A stretch of 64,000 bases of DNA from Motilibacter aurantiacus (GTDB lineage Bacteria; Actinomycetota; Actinomycetes; Motilibacterales; Motilibacteraceae), in contig NZ_JAANNO010000001.1 in assembly GCF_011250645.1 (NCBI RefSeq), forward strand, positions 332,658 through 396,657, read 5' to 3'. Below are positions 24,985 to 33,545 of this stretch, piece after piece. The notes beneath the pieces were generated by a model that had not been told where the DNA came from, made no database searches, and saw only the letters and a program-made list of their open reading frames with translations. The position numbers and the translations under genes are program-made. Each line of letters begins with the position of its first letter. The stretch's first letter is position 1.

Positions 24985-27243
24985 TCAGGCCGGGGCGGGA
25001 GCGGTGCGCGGCGCCGGCAGGTGGCCGGGCTCCGGCAGCTGGACGTGGTGCTCGGGACGGCCCTCCACGTGCAGCTGCGGCAGGCGGCGGTCCAGCCAGG
25101 CCGGCGACCACCACGTGGCCCGGCCGAGCAGCTGCATCACGGCCGGCACCAGGAGCATGCGCACCACGGTGGCGTCGATGAAGATCGCGGTCGCCATCCC
25201 GATGCCGATGACCTTGAGGAACACCGCCGGGCTCGGGACGAACGCCGCGAACACCGCCACCATGATCGCCGCGGCCGCGGTGATGACGCGGGCGGTGCCG
25301 GCTAGCCCCTCGGCGACGCTGCGGGCGTTGTCACCGGTGGCCGTCCAGCGCTCGCGGATCCGGCTGAGCAGGAACACCTCGTAGTCCATCGACAGGCCGA
25401 ACAGCACGGCGAACATCAGCACCGGGATGAAGGCCGGCAGCGGCGTCGGGGTGTCGATGCCGAACAGCTGCCCGGCCCAGCCGCCCTGCAGGACGTACGC
25501 CACCACCCCGAACGCCGCCGCCATCGACAGCAGGTTCATGACCGCGGCCTTGACCGCGAGCGCGACGCTGCGGAACACCACGAGCAGCAGCAGCATCGAG
25601 AGCGCCACGACCCCGCCGACCAGGAGCGGCAGCCGCTTCGCGACGTCCTCGGTGCTGTCGATCGCGCTGGCCGTCACGCCGCCGACGTGCACGGCCGTGC
25701 CGCTGCCCGCCGTCGCCGCGGGCACGACCTCGTCGCGCAGCCGGTGCACCAGGCCCTCGGTCTCGGCGTCCTGCGGGCCGGTCGTGGGGACGACGGTCAT
25801 GACCGCGGTGTCGCCGGCGGGGCTGAGCGAGACGGGGGAGACCGAGGCGACGCCGGGCACACCGCGTACCTGCTCCGCGAGGGCCTCCAGGGTGCTCGCG
25901 TCGCCGGCGTCCGGCAGCGCGGCGGCCAGCAGCAGCGGGCCGTTGGCGCCGGGCCCGAAGGCGGCGGCGGTGGTGTCGTACGCGGCGCGGGTGTTCGTGC
26001 CGGCCTGGCTGTTGCCGGCGTCCGGGAAGCCGAAGCGCAGGCCCGTCAGCGGTGCCGCGAGCAGCACGAGGAGGCCCAGCCCCGCCGCGGCCGACACGAG
26101 CGGCCGGCGCTGGACCAGCCGGCTCCACCGCGTCCAGCCGGGGGACGCGCCCCGCGGGGCCTTGAGCCCCGGCAGCCGCAGCGCGTCGACCCGGCGCCCG
26201 GTGAAGCCCAGCAGCGCGGGGACCAGCGTGCTCGCGGCGGCCATCACGACCAGCACGGCGAGGATGGTGACGAGGGCGGCCCCCCGCATGTAGTCGATGC
26301 CCATCGCGAAGAGGCCGAGCAGGCTGATGACGACGGTCGTGCCGGCGACGACGACACTGCGCCCTGCGGTCTCGGCCGTGGAGACGGCGGCCTGGTACGG
26401 CTCGCGCCCCGCCGCCAGCTGCTCCCGGTAGCGCGTGACGAGCAGCAGGACGTAGTCGATCCCGACCCCGATGCCCATCATCGCGGCGAGCGAGGTGGCC
26501 CAGTCGGGCACGCCGATGACCGCGGCGACGAGGCCGACCAGGCTCGCGCTGACACCGAGCCCCACGACCGCTGTGAGGATCGGCAGGCCCGCGGCGACCA
26601 CGGAGCCGAACGCCAGCAGCAGGATCACGGCGGCTGCCGCCAGCCCGATCGCCTCGGACCCGACCTCCCCCTGCTCGGTCGCCTCGATCGTCTGCCCGCC
26701 GAGCGCGACCCGCAGCTCGTCCGTCTGCGCCGCGGCCGCCAGCTCGACCATGTGCTCGCTGTCCGCCAGCGGCATGTCCACCGGGTTCACGACGTCGAGC
26801 CGGGCCTTCGCCACCGCGACCGTCCCGTCGGAGGAGACCGAGCCGGGCGTGGTGAGCGGGTCGTCCACGGACTGCACGTGGGGCAGCGCGGCGAGCTCGG
26901 CCAGCAGCCGGTCCACGTCCGCCTCGACGGCACGGACGCCCCCCGGGGCCTGGAGGACGACGTCGACCGTGGCACCCGCCCGGCCCGCGAACCGGTCGGA
27001 GAGCAGGTCCTGCGCCGCCCGCGAGTCCGAGCCGCGCACGGTGTAGTCGGCCTCGAAGTCGCCGGACCAGGCGGCGCCGGCACCGACCGCCGCAGCGACG
27101 GCGAGCAGCCAGCCGAGCACGGTCAGCCGGCGGTGCCGGAAGGAGAGCGACGCGAGCCGGCCGAGCAGGCCGAGGCGCGGCGAGCCCTCGGCCTCCTGCC
27201 CGGGCGGAGCGGCGGGCGGGACGAGAGCGGGCGAGCGAGACAT
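24985..27243 (-). CDS. MMPL-family (RND) exporter
   Basis: 752-aa membrane exporter with two MMPL halves, each made of one helix, a large external loop, then five helices. Recognisable stretches are the N-terminal HRRLTVLGWLLAVAAAVGAG, the first-half AMMGIGVGIDYVLLLVTRYREQL and the second-half LFGLSMDYEVFLLSRIRERW, with Asp-Tyr pairs in the proton-relay helices. Such proteins export lipids or drugs using the proton gradient. It is divergent from a TetR regulator with a palindromic operator in between, which points to inducible efflux. Confidence 0.93.
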   Translation of the reverse strand: MSRSPALVPPAAPPGQEAEGSPRLGLLGRLASLSFRHRRLTVLGWLLAVAAAVGAGAAWSGDFEADYTVRGSDSRAAQDLLSDRFAGRAGATVDVVLQAPGGVRAVEADVDRLLAELAALPHVQSVDDPLTTPGSVSSDGTVAVAKARLDVVNPVDMPLADSEHMVELAAAAQTDELRVALGGQTIEATEQGEVGSEAIGLAAAAVILLLAFGSVVAAGLPILTAVVGLGVSASLVGLVAAVIGVPDWATSLAAMMGIGVGIDYVLLLVTRYREQLAAGREPYQAAVSTAETAGRSVVVAGTTVVISLLGLFAMGIDYMRGAALVTILAVLVVMAAASTLVPALLGFTGRRVDALRLPGLKAPRGASPGWTRWSRLVQRRPLVSAAAGLGLLVLLAAPLTGLRFGFPDAGNSQAGTNTRAAYDTTAAAFGPGANGPLLLAAALPDAGDASTLEALAEQVRGVPGVASVSPVSLSPAGDTAVMTVVPTTGPQDAETEGLVHRLRDEVVPAATAGSGTAVHVGGVTASAIDSTEDVAKRLPLLVGGVVALSMLLLLVVFRSVALAVKAAVMNLLSMAAAFGVVAYVLQGGWAGQLFGIDTPTPLPAFIPVLMFAVLFGLSMDYEVFLLSRIRERWTATGDNARSVAEGLAGTARVITAAAAIMVAVFAAFVPSPAVFLKVIGIGMATAIFIDATVVRMLLVPAVMQLLGRATWWSPAWLDRRLPQLHVEGRPEHHVQLPEPGHLPAPRTAPAPA

Positions 27244-27263
27244 CGTTGCTCCTCAGAACGAAA

Positions 27264-27297
27264 GTTACGACCCGGTCCTTGCGTTACGACTCGTAAC
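27264..27297. promoter_or_regulatory. TetR operator between MMPL exporter and regulator
   Basis: A perfect 15-bp palindrome, GTTACGA-C-TCGTAAC (27283-27297), is preceded by a further half-site GTTACGA (27264-27270). It lies in the 124-bp divergent gap, where a TetR dimer would repress both its own gene and the exporter. Confidence 0.8.
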
Positions 27298-27367
27298 TCT
27301 TGCGAGCTGCCGATACAGTTGTCAAGCCCGTTCCGCCAGGAGCGGGCACCGCTGGAGGAGGCCGTCG

Positions 27368-28060
27368 TTGAGCACACGTCGCGAGATCACGCGGGCGGCC
27401 ACGGTGGACGAGATCAAGCGCACCGCACTCGGCCTCATGCGCGAGCAGGGCAGCACCGACCTCCGCTTCGCCGACATCGCCCGGGCCATGTCCATGACCG
27501 CGCCGGGCCTCTACCGCTACTTCGCCAACCGCAACGAGCTCGTCGCCGCGCTCGTCGAGGACGCATTCGTCGAGCTCGGGGACGCCCTCGAGCAGGCCAT
27601 CGACGACACCGCCGGGGGCTCGGCCACCGCCCGGCTGTACGCCCTGTGCCAGGCCTACCGCAGCTGGGCCACCGCGGACCCGACCCGCTTCGCCGTGGTC
27701 TTCGGGCTGCCGGTGGCCGGCTACGTCCCGAAGGACCAGGAGAACAAGTCAGCGGCCGTCGAGCGGGCCTTCAGCTACCTGGCCAGCCCGGTCCTCGCGG
27801 CAGTGCAGGCCGGCGAGGAGATCCTGCCCGGCCAGGTGGAGGTGGCGGCCGCGTTCGCCGCAGTGTGCAACGAGCCCCCGCTCGACGGGCTCTCCCCCGC
27901 CCAGGCACAGGCCGTGCTCCACGCCTGGGCCTCGCTGCACGGCTTCGTGTCGCTGGAGGCCTTCGGGCACCTGTTCGGCCTGGCCGGCGAGCCGGCTGAC
28001 GCGCTCTTCACCAGCCTGGTCCGCGCCGTCGCCGTGTACATCGGGCTGCCGCCCGCCTGA
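27368..28060 (+). CDS. TetR-family transcriptional regulator
   Basis: 230 aa. The N-terminal TetR HTH is seen at about residues 15-60 (TALGLMREQG ... DIARAMSMTAPGLYRYFANRNEL). The C-terminal ligand domain contains FAAVCNEPP and a WASLHGFVSLEAFGHLFGL stretch typical of the TetR_C_13 type. TTG start at 27368; no better start is available. It likely represses the divergent MMPL exporter through the palindrome at 27283-27297. A 32-bp gap precedes the next gene on this strand. Confidence 0.92.
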   Translation: MSTRREITRAATVDEIKRTALGLMREQGSTDLRFADIARAMSMTAPGLYRYFANRNELVAALVEDAFVELGDALEQAIDDTAGGSATARLYALCQAYRSWATADPTRFAVVFGLPVAGYVPKDQENKSAAVERAFSYLASPVLAAVQAGEEILPGQVEVAAAFAAVCNEPPLDGLSPAQAQAVLHAWASLHGFVSLEAFGHLFGLAGEPADALFTSLVRAVAVYIGLPPA

Positions 28061-28092
28061 CGCACCGCCGCCGGGCCCGGTTGGGTAGGGGC

Positions 28093-29559
28093 ATGCCCCG
28101 TTGGCTCGCCGCCCTGCTCGTCCTGCTCACCAGCGCCGCCACACTCGTCCTCGAGATCGTCGCCGTGCGCCTCGTCGCGCCGTACGTCGGCATGACCCTC
28201 GAGTCCTACACCGCGGCCATCGCGGTGGCGCTGCTGGGCATAGCCGCCGGCGCCCGGCTCGGTGGCATGGCCGCCGACACCCGGCCCCCTGCCCACTGGG
28301 TGGGGCCGGCGACGGTCGTGGGCGGGCTCCTCGTGCTGACCGTGCGCCCGCTGGTGCACGCGCTGGGACCGGCCGTCTCGGACGCCGGCGGCGGGCCGCT
28401 CGCGAGCATCGTCCTCGTCGGGGCCTCGACCCTGGTGCCGGTCGGCGTGCTCTCGATGGTCTCCCCCGGCATCGTGAAGATGCGCCTGTCCGACCTCGAC
28501 GAGACCGGCCGCGTGGTGGGCCGGCTGTCCGCCCTCGGCACCATCGGCGGGCTCGCCGGCAGCGTCGCGACCGGCTACCTGCTGGTCGCGACCCTGCCCA
28601 CGACCTGGATCCTCGGCCTGATCGGCGGCGTGCTCGTCGTGCTCGGCCTCGCCGTCACCCCGCGGGTCTCCCGGCTGCTGCCCGGCGCGGTCGCCGGCAG
28701 CCTGGTCCTCGGCGCCGCCCTCGTCACGGTCGACGGGCCGTGCGAGGAGGAGACGGCGTACTACTGCGCCCAGGTCGTCGCCGACCCCGCGCGCGAGGGC
28801 GGCCGGACCCTGGTGCTCGACGACCTGCGCCACGCCTACGTGGACCTGGACGACCCGACGTACCTGCAGTTCGCGTACACCTCCTGGTTCGCGGCCGCGA
28901 CGGACGCGCTGCACCCGCGCCCGCAGCCGGTGCAGGCACTGCACATCGGCGGCGGCGGGTTCACGATGCCGCGGTGGATCGAGGCGACCCGCCCTGGCTC
29001 CGAGTCGCTCGTGCTCGAGCTCGACCCGAGCGTGGTCGAGATCGCCCGCGAGGAGCTCGGCCTGCGCGAGGGGCCACAGCTGGAGGTACGCACCGGCGAC
29101 GCCCGGCGGTCGCTGCGCGCGGTCGCGCCGGACGCCTACGACCTCGTCGTCGGGGACGCCTTCGGGTCGCTGTCGGTGCCGTGGCACCTGGCCACCCGCC
29201 AGCTGGTCGAGGACGTCGACCGGGTGCTGCGGCCGGGCGGGACGTACCTCGCCAACGTCATCGACTACCGGCCGGCGGCGTTCCTCAAGGCCGAGATCGC
29301 CACGGTGCGCGAGGTGTTCGCGCACGTCGCCCTGATCGCCCACGACGGGGCCCTGGAAGCCGCGGGCGGCAACTTCGTGGTGCTGGCGAGCGACGAGCCG
29401 CTCGACACCGACGCGGTCCTCACCGCTCTCGGGCTCACGCCCGACCACCCGGCCCAGCTCGTCACGGGCGCGGCGCTCGACCGGTTCGTCGGCCACGCAC
29501 AGGTGCTGACGGACGACTTCGCCCCGGTGGACCAGCTGCTGACGCCGTACTCCGGCTGA
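28093..29559 (+). CDS. membrane-anchored spermidine-synthase-like protein
   Basis: 488 aa. The N-terminal 200 residues form about six to seven membrane helices (LVLEIVAVRLVAPYVGMTLESYT is characteristic of fused spermidine synthases). The C-terminal half is a class I methyltransferase fold of the spermidine-synthase family, with ALHIGGGGFTMPRWI (SAM-like loop), LELDPSVVEIAREELGL, and the conserved DAFGSLSVPWHL. Whether it makes polyamines is doubtful: many such fused proteins in actinobacteria are of unknown activity. The ATG at 28093 fits best. Confidence 0.88.
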   Translation: MPRWLAALLVLLTSAATLVLEIVAVRLVAPYVGMTLESYTAAIAVALLGIAAGARLGGMAADTRPPAHWVGPATVVGGLLVLTVRPLVHALGPAVSDAGGGPLASIVLVGASTLVPVGVLSMVSPGIVKMRLSDLDETGRVVGRLSALGTIGGLAGSVATGYLLVATLPTTWILGLIGGVLVVLGLAVTPRVSRLLPGAVAGSLVLGAALVTVDGPCEEETAYYCAQVVADPAREGGRTLVLDDLRHAYVDLDDPTYLQFAYTSWFAAATDALHPRPQPVQALHIGGGGFTMPRWIEATRPGSESLVLELDPSVVEIAREELGLREGPQLEVRTGDARRSLRAVAPDAYDLVVGDAFGSLSVPWHLATRQLVEDVDRVLRPGGTYLANVIDYRPAAFLKAEIATVREVFAHVALIAHDGALEAAGGNFVVLASDEPLDTDAVLTALGLTPDHPAQLVTGAALDRFVGHAQVLTDDFAPVDQLLTPYSG

Positions 29560-29562
29560 GGC

Positions 29563-30498
29563 TCAGGTGGCGGCGAGCGCCCGCTCGTCGCTGTCGACCA
29601 CGCCCTGCTCCCGCCCTCCGGTCCGCTGCGCGAGGGCGAGCCCCACGACGACGGCCGCGGTCAGCGCGACGCCGACCCCCTGCGTGACGGACAGCGCCCG
29701 CTGGTCGAGGAAGACCGGCGGGACGACGGCAGCCGTCAACGGGAAGGCCAGCTCGCAGAGGGTCGCGACCATGGCGGGCGTGCGCCGCAGGCCGCGGTAG
29801 TAGAGCAGCATCGCCAGCAGGCCGGGCACGAGGGCGAGCAGCACGAGGCGCCCGTGCCACTCACCGTCCACCTGCAGCGAGGAGCCGGTGACCGCGACGA
29901 CGCCCGCCGCCCCGAGCAGGCCGAACCAGAAGCGCAGCGCGGTCAGCTCGCGCGGCGCGAAGGCCGGGGCGACGTAGCGGCCGAGCACGGTGCCGGCCGC
30001 CCAGAGCGCGGCCGCGCCGATGGCCAGCAGCGCAGGCTCCGCCTCCCCGAGCGAGACGTCGGACGGGTCGCGGAAGGCGATGAGCCAGGCGCCGACGAGG
30101 CCGAGGAGCAGGAACGGCAGGTAGGTCGCCCGCGGCCGCTCGCGCAGCAGGAGCCAGGCGCCGGCCACGACGACGATCGGCTGCACCTTCTGCAGCAGCA
30201 CCGGCGTGGTGTAGTCGCCGTAGCTGAAGGCCTTGGTGAACAGTGCGGTGGCGACGGCCGACGCGCCCACCCCGATGCCGAGCACGACGGCCAGCCCGGC
30301 ACGCCAGCCCGCGCGGCGCAGCGCGCGAAGCGCGGGCGGAAGGGCGACGGCGGTCACGATCGCCAGCACCACGTGCTCCCAGAACACGATGGCCGCCGGG
30401 GACACGGACTCGGACATGTCGCCGCGGAACAGCGCGTCGGTGCCCCAGAGCACGGCGCCGACCGCGACGAACGCCGCACCGGCCGTGGTCGCCTTCAT
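29563..30498 (-). CDS. EamA-family DMT transporter
   Basis: 311 aa with ten membrane helices in two EamA repeats (AAFVAVGAVLWGTDALFRG and AIGAAALWAAGTVLGRYVAP begin the repeats). The ATG at 30498 is preceded by GGGAGGAACC, a good ribosome site. Probable metabolite or amino-acid exporter; the substrate cannot be assigned. Its stop lies 4 nt from the convergent stop of the spermidine-synthase-like gene. Confidence 0.9.
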   Translation of the reverse strand: MKATTAGAAFVAVGAVLWGTDALFRGDMSESVSPAAIVFWEHVVLAIVTAVALPPALRALRRAGWRAGLAVVLGIGVGASAVATALFTKAFSYGDYTTPVLLQKVQPIVVVAGAWLLLRERPRATYLPFLLLGLVGAWLIAFRDPSDVSLGEAEPALLAIGAAALWAAGTVLGRYVAPAFAPRELTALRFWFGLLGAAGVVAVTGSSLQVDGEWHGRLVLLALVPGLLAMLLYYRGLRRTPAMVATLCELAFPLTAAVVPPVFLDQRALSVTQGVGVALTAAVVVGLALAQRTGGREQGVVDSDERALAAT

Positions 30499-30590
30499 GG
30501 TTCCTCCCGCGTCTGCCGTCGCGGCATCCTCTCCCGGATCGCCGACAGGGCTGAAGCACGGGGCCCGGCCCCGCATTCCCGGGCGGGCGG

Positions 30591-31565
30591 CTACGCCAGC
30601 CGGGTCAGGCCGACGACCGCGTGGTCGGCCGGCTGCACTCCCCCGCGGCACCGGCTCGCGGCCACCCAGCCCTGGACGCGCCGCTCGAGCTCGACGTCGA
30701 AGCGCCCGCGGGGGGTGGCGACGGCGACGTGCACCCGCCCGCCGTCCTCACGGGCGGGGCCGCAGGCCACCTCGTCGCGGCCGAGCAGGCCGGTCCGCAC
30801 CCGGACGGCGTGCTCGGCGGCCTGCTGCCAGGGGTCGTACGAGGAGCGCCCGCGGAAGCCGTCGAGCTCGATGCGCCCGGCGACGGCGGCGGCGGCCACG
30901 GCGAGCGCAGCGGAGGTGTCGAGGTGGCCGTGGTACTCCCCGTGCGGAGCGACGACCAGGTTGCCCGCGAACCGGTCCCCCCCGACGTGGCTGCACTCCC
31001 ACACCCGGTCGCCGTACGCCGCGGCGAGCGCGCGCGCGATCGGCCGGCCCTCCACCGCGCAGCACATGTCCTTCGCCCCGTGCGTGCAGACCAGCAGCGC
31101 GGGGCCGTCGACGGGATCGCCGTGGCCGGGCCGACCGGCCGCGAGCGCCTCGAGGTCCAGCCCCGCCAGGGCACGCAGGTCGGGGACGACGAGCCGCTCC
31201 AGCCAGGCCGCGCCGGGGACGGCGGAGCCGACGAGCAGCGTGCGCGGGCCGTCGTGGTCGGGGGTGCGGCCGGGACGGCGGATCAGCAGCGCGCGCAGGA
31301 GGCGCTCGCGCTGCAGCACCCCGAGCCGGCGGCGGTCGGCCGGCCCGAGCGCCCCGGCGAGGGCCTCGGCCAGCGCGGCCCGCGACCAGGCGCCGGGCTG
31401 CTCGAGCAGCAGCCACGAGCGCACGGGGGCGGCCGTGCCGCGCTGCAGCTCGCCGGACGCGCGAGAGGCGACGGCACAGCGCGGGGCGTCCAGGCCGTCG
31501 ACCGCCTCGACCACAGGCGGCGCGTCCCGCACGGGTGGCGCAGTGCGCTCGGCGGCGATCGTCAC
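30591..31565 (-). CDS. sucrase/ferredoxin-like protein (Suc_Fer-like), iron-regulated
   Basis: 324 aa of the Suc_Fer-like family, a thioredoxin-fold protein thought to bind a [2Fe-2S] cluster. The conserved block CTHGAKDMCCAVEGRPIA is followed by WECSHVGGDRFAGN, and a C-terminal cysteine-containing region (CGPAREDGGRVHV). A DtxR/IdeR-like box lies 5-23 nt upstream of the ATG, so transcription is probably repressed by iron. This suits the family's frequent association with siderophore and iron acquisition genes. No siderophore genes are visible in this window. Confidence 0.85.
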   Translation of the reverse strand: MTIAAERTAPPVRDAPPVVEAVDGLDAPRCAVASRASGELQRGTAAPVRSWLLLEQPGAWSRAALAEALAGALGPADRRRLGVLQRERLLRALLIRRPGRTPDHDGPRTLLVGSAVPGAAWLERLVVPDLRALAGLDLEALAAGRPGHGDPVDGPALLVCTHGAKDMCCAVEGRPIARALAAAYGDRVWECSHVGGDRFAGNLVVAPHGEYHGHLDTSAALAVAAAAVAGRIELDGFRGRSSYDPWQQAAEHAVRVRTGLLGRDEVACGPAREDGGRVHVAVATPRGRFDVELERRVQGWVAASRCRGGVQPADHAVVGLTRLA

Positions 31566-31569
31566 TCCA

Positions 31570-31588
31570 GCAGGTTAGGCGAGCCTAA
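31570..31588 (-). promoter_or_regulatory. DtxR/IdeR-like iron box
   Basis: Core TTAGGCGAGCCTAA (31575-31588) within a 19-bp window that I count as 14/19 identical to the actinobacterial DmdR/IdeR box TTAGGTTAGGCTCACCTAA. It sits directly before the sucrase/ferredoxin-like start codon, a repression position. Confidence 0.7.
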
Positions 31589-31748
31589 GTGCCGACACAA
31601 ACGCTCGTCCCGGCCGCCCGTCCCTACCCCGGGGACCGGCCCTCGCTAACGCCGCGGCGGCCGGTACCGCCCGGTCACCTCGTACGGGCCCAGCGAAGCC
31701 GCCGCGAGCGTGGCGGGTCCGCGGGCCGACGCTGGGTAAGGCAGCGGC

Positions 31749-32546
31749 ATGACCGACATCGCCAGCAAGCCCTTCGCCGTCGTGACCGGTGCCTCCAGCG
31801 GCATCGGCTTCGAGCTGGCCAAGCAGTTCGCGCAGAACGGCTTCGACGTGCTCGTCAACGCCGAGGACGCCGGGATCGAGCGCGCCGGGCAGGAGCTCGC
31901 CACCACCGGGGCGAACGTCACGGTGGTCCAGGCCGACCTCAGCACCGACGAGGGCGTCGAGCGCCTCTACACCGCCGTCGTGGCGACGGGGCGGCCCGTC
32001 GACGCGCTCGCGCTCAACGCCGGCATCGGCGCCGGCGGCGCCTTCCTCGACATCGACCTCGCCAGGCACTTCGAGGTCATCGACCTCAACGTCCGCTCGA
32101 CCGTCCACCTCGCCCGCCGCGTGCTGCCGGACATGGTGGCGCGCAACGCGGGCAAGGTGCTCTTCACCTCGTCGATCGCCTCCACGATGCCCGGGTCCTT
32201 CCAGGCGGTCTACAACGCCTCGAAGTCCTTCGTCCAGTCGCTCGCGGAGGCGCTGCAGAACGAGCTGAAGGACACCGAGGTCACCGTCACGAGCCTTATG
32301 CCCGGGCCCACGGAGACCGACTTCTTCCACCGCGCCGAGATGGACGACACCACGGTGGGCCAGAGCTCGAAGGACGACCCCGCCCAGGTGGCCGAGCAGG
32401 GCTTCAAGGCCCTGATGGAGGGCAAGAACCGCGTCGTCGGCGGCGGCGTCAAGACCAAGGTCCAGGAGCTCGGCTCGAAGGTGATGCCCGATGCGCTCAA
32501 GGCGCAGATGCACCGCGGCATGGCGGAGCCGGGCTCGGGGTCCTGA
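31749..32546 (+). CDS. SDR-family oxidoreductase
   Basis: 265-aa classical SDR with TGASSGIG near residue 14, LNAGIGAGG in the NNAG position, catalytic serines in FTSSIAST and YNASKSF (YxxxK). It resembles SDRs often annotated as DltE- or YqjQ-like. Substrate unknown. It is followed by trmB after 25 bp on the same strand. Confidence 0.92.
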   Translation: MTDIASKPFAVVTGASSGIGFELAKQFAQNGFDVLVNAEDAGIERAGQELATTGANVTVVQADLSTDEGVERLYTAVVATGRPVDALALNAGIGAGGAFLDIDLARHFEVIDLNVRSTVHLARRVLPDMVARNAGKVLFTSSIASTMPGSFQAVYNASKSFVQSLAEALQNELKDTEVTVTSLMPGPTETDFFHRAEMDDTTVGQSSKDDPAQVAEQGFKALMEGKNRVVGGGVKTKVQELGSKVMPDALKAQMHRGMAEPGSGS

Positions 32547-32571
32547 CCACTCCTGCTCCTACGGTGGGCGG

Positions 32572-33255
32572 GTGCAGCCTGTCGCGCCCGCCCACCGGAT
32601 CCGCTCGTTCAAGCCGCGCCGCGGCCGGGTCACCCCCGGCCAGCAGCGCGCCCTCGACGCGCTCGGCGGCACGTACGCCCTGCCGCTGCGCGACACCCCG
32701 CTGGACCCCGTGGAGGTGTACGGCCGCAGCGCCCCGCTGATCCTCGAGATCGGGTTCGGCATGGGCGAGACGACGGCAACCCTGGCCGAGGCCGACCCCG
32801 CGCGCGACGTCCTCGCCGTCGACGTGCACACCCCGGGCATCGGCGCGCTGCTCGCCGAGGTCGCGGCCCGCGGCCTCTCCAACGTCCGCGTGATCTCCGG
32901 CGACGCCGTCGAGGTGCTGCGCGACATGCTCGCCCCGTCCTCCCTCGACGAGGTGCGCGTCTTCTTCCCCGACCCCTGGCCCAAGTCCCGGCACCACAAG
33001 CGCCGGCTCGTGGACGCGGGCTTCGCCGCACTGGCCGCCACCCGCTTGCGACCCGGCGGCCGGGTCCACTGCGCCACGGACTGGGCGCCCTACGCCCGGC
33101 AGATGCTCGCGGCGCTCTCCGCGACACCGGAACTCCAGGTCCTCGGTGACGGCTTCGTGCCGCGGCCGGGGTGGCGCCCTGTCACGCGGTTCGAGCAGCA
33201 GGGGATCGACAAGGGGCACGAGGTCTTCGACGTCATCGCGGTGCGCGCAGGCTGA
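32572..33255 (+). CDS. trmB: tRNA (guanine-N7-)-methyltransferase
   Basis: 227-aa SAM-dependent enzyme that methylates G46 of tRNA. Visible signatures are EIGFGMGETT (SAM loop), VRVFFPDPWPKSRHHKRRL (the invariant FPDPWPK(x)RHxKRR block), and the C-terminal TRFEQQGIDKGH. The GTG at 32572 gives the family's usual N-terminus, with IRSFKPRRGRVTPGQ. Confidence 0.97.
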   Translation: MQPVAPAHRIRSFKPRRGRVTPGQQRALDALGGTYALPLRDTPLDPVEVYGRSAPLILEIGFGMGETTATLAEADPARDVLAVDVHTPGIGALLAEVAARGLSNVRVISGDAVEVLRDMLAPSSLDEVRVFFPDPWPKSRHHKRRLVDAGFAALAATRLRPGGRVHCATDWAPYARQMLAALSATPELQVLGDGFVPRPGWRPVTRFEQQGIDKGHEVFDVIAVRAG

Positions 33256-33264
33256 GCCGCGCCC

Positions 33265-33308
33265 GTCAACCGACGTTGACAGCCCGCGCCTCGTCAACCT
33301 ATGTTGAC
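33265..33308. promoter_or_regulatory. twin palindromic operators upstream of HTH/Clp_N pair
   Basis: Two copies of GTCAAC-N4-GTTGAC at 33265-33280 and 33293-33308, with centres 28 bp apart. The second ends 3 bp before the HTH start codon. The arms are identical in both copies while the spacers differ (CGAC, CTAT), as expected of a protein-binding site rather than a duplicated segment. Confidence 0.75.
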
Positions 33309-33311
33309 GAC

Positions 33312-33542
33312 ATGAGCGAGACGACCGACCTGCTCGGGGCAGGGACCAGCTCGGACCCCGACGAGGGCCTGCGGGCCGTCGCCGCGCTACGCCTGCTCGT
33401 GGAGCAGCTCGAGGCGCTGCAGGTGCACGCCGCCCGTCAGCAGGGCTGGTCGTGGGCGGACATCGCCGCCCTGCTCGGCGTCTCGAAGCAGGCCGTCCAC
33501 AAGAAGCACGCCGGGCGCGCGCCGCTCGGGAAGGAGAGCTGA
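33312..33542 (+). CDS. small helix-turn-helix protein
   Basis: 76 aa. The C-terminal half is an HTH (GWSWADIAALLGVSKQAVHKKHA). The N-terminal half is a helix with an EGLRAVAALRLLVEQLEALQ pattern that may dimerise. It sits 3 nt before the double-Clp_N gene, and the two are likely one transcription unit. The twin palindromes right before its ATG make autoregulation the simplest reading. Confidence 0.88.
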   Translation: MSETTDLLGAGTSSDPDEGLRAVAALRLLVEQLEALQVHAARQQGWSWADIAALLGVSKQAVHKKHAGRAPLGKES

Positions 33543-33545
33543 CCC

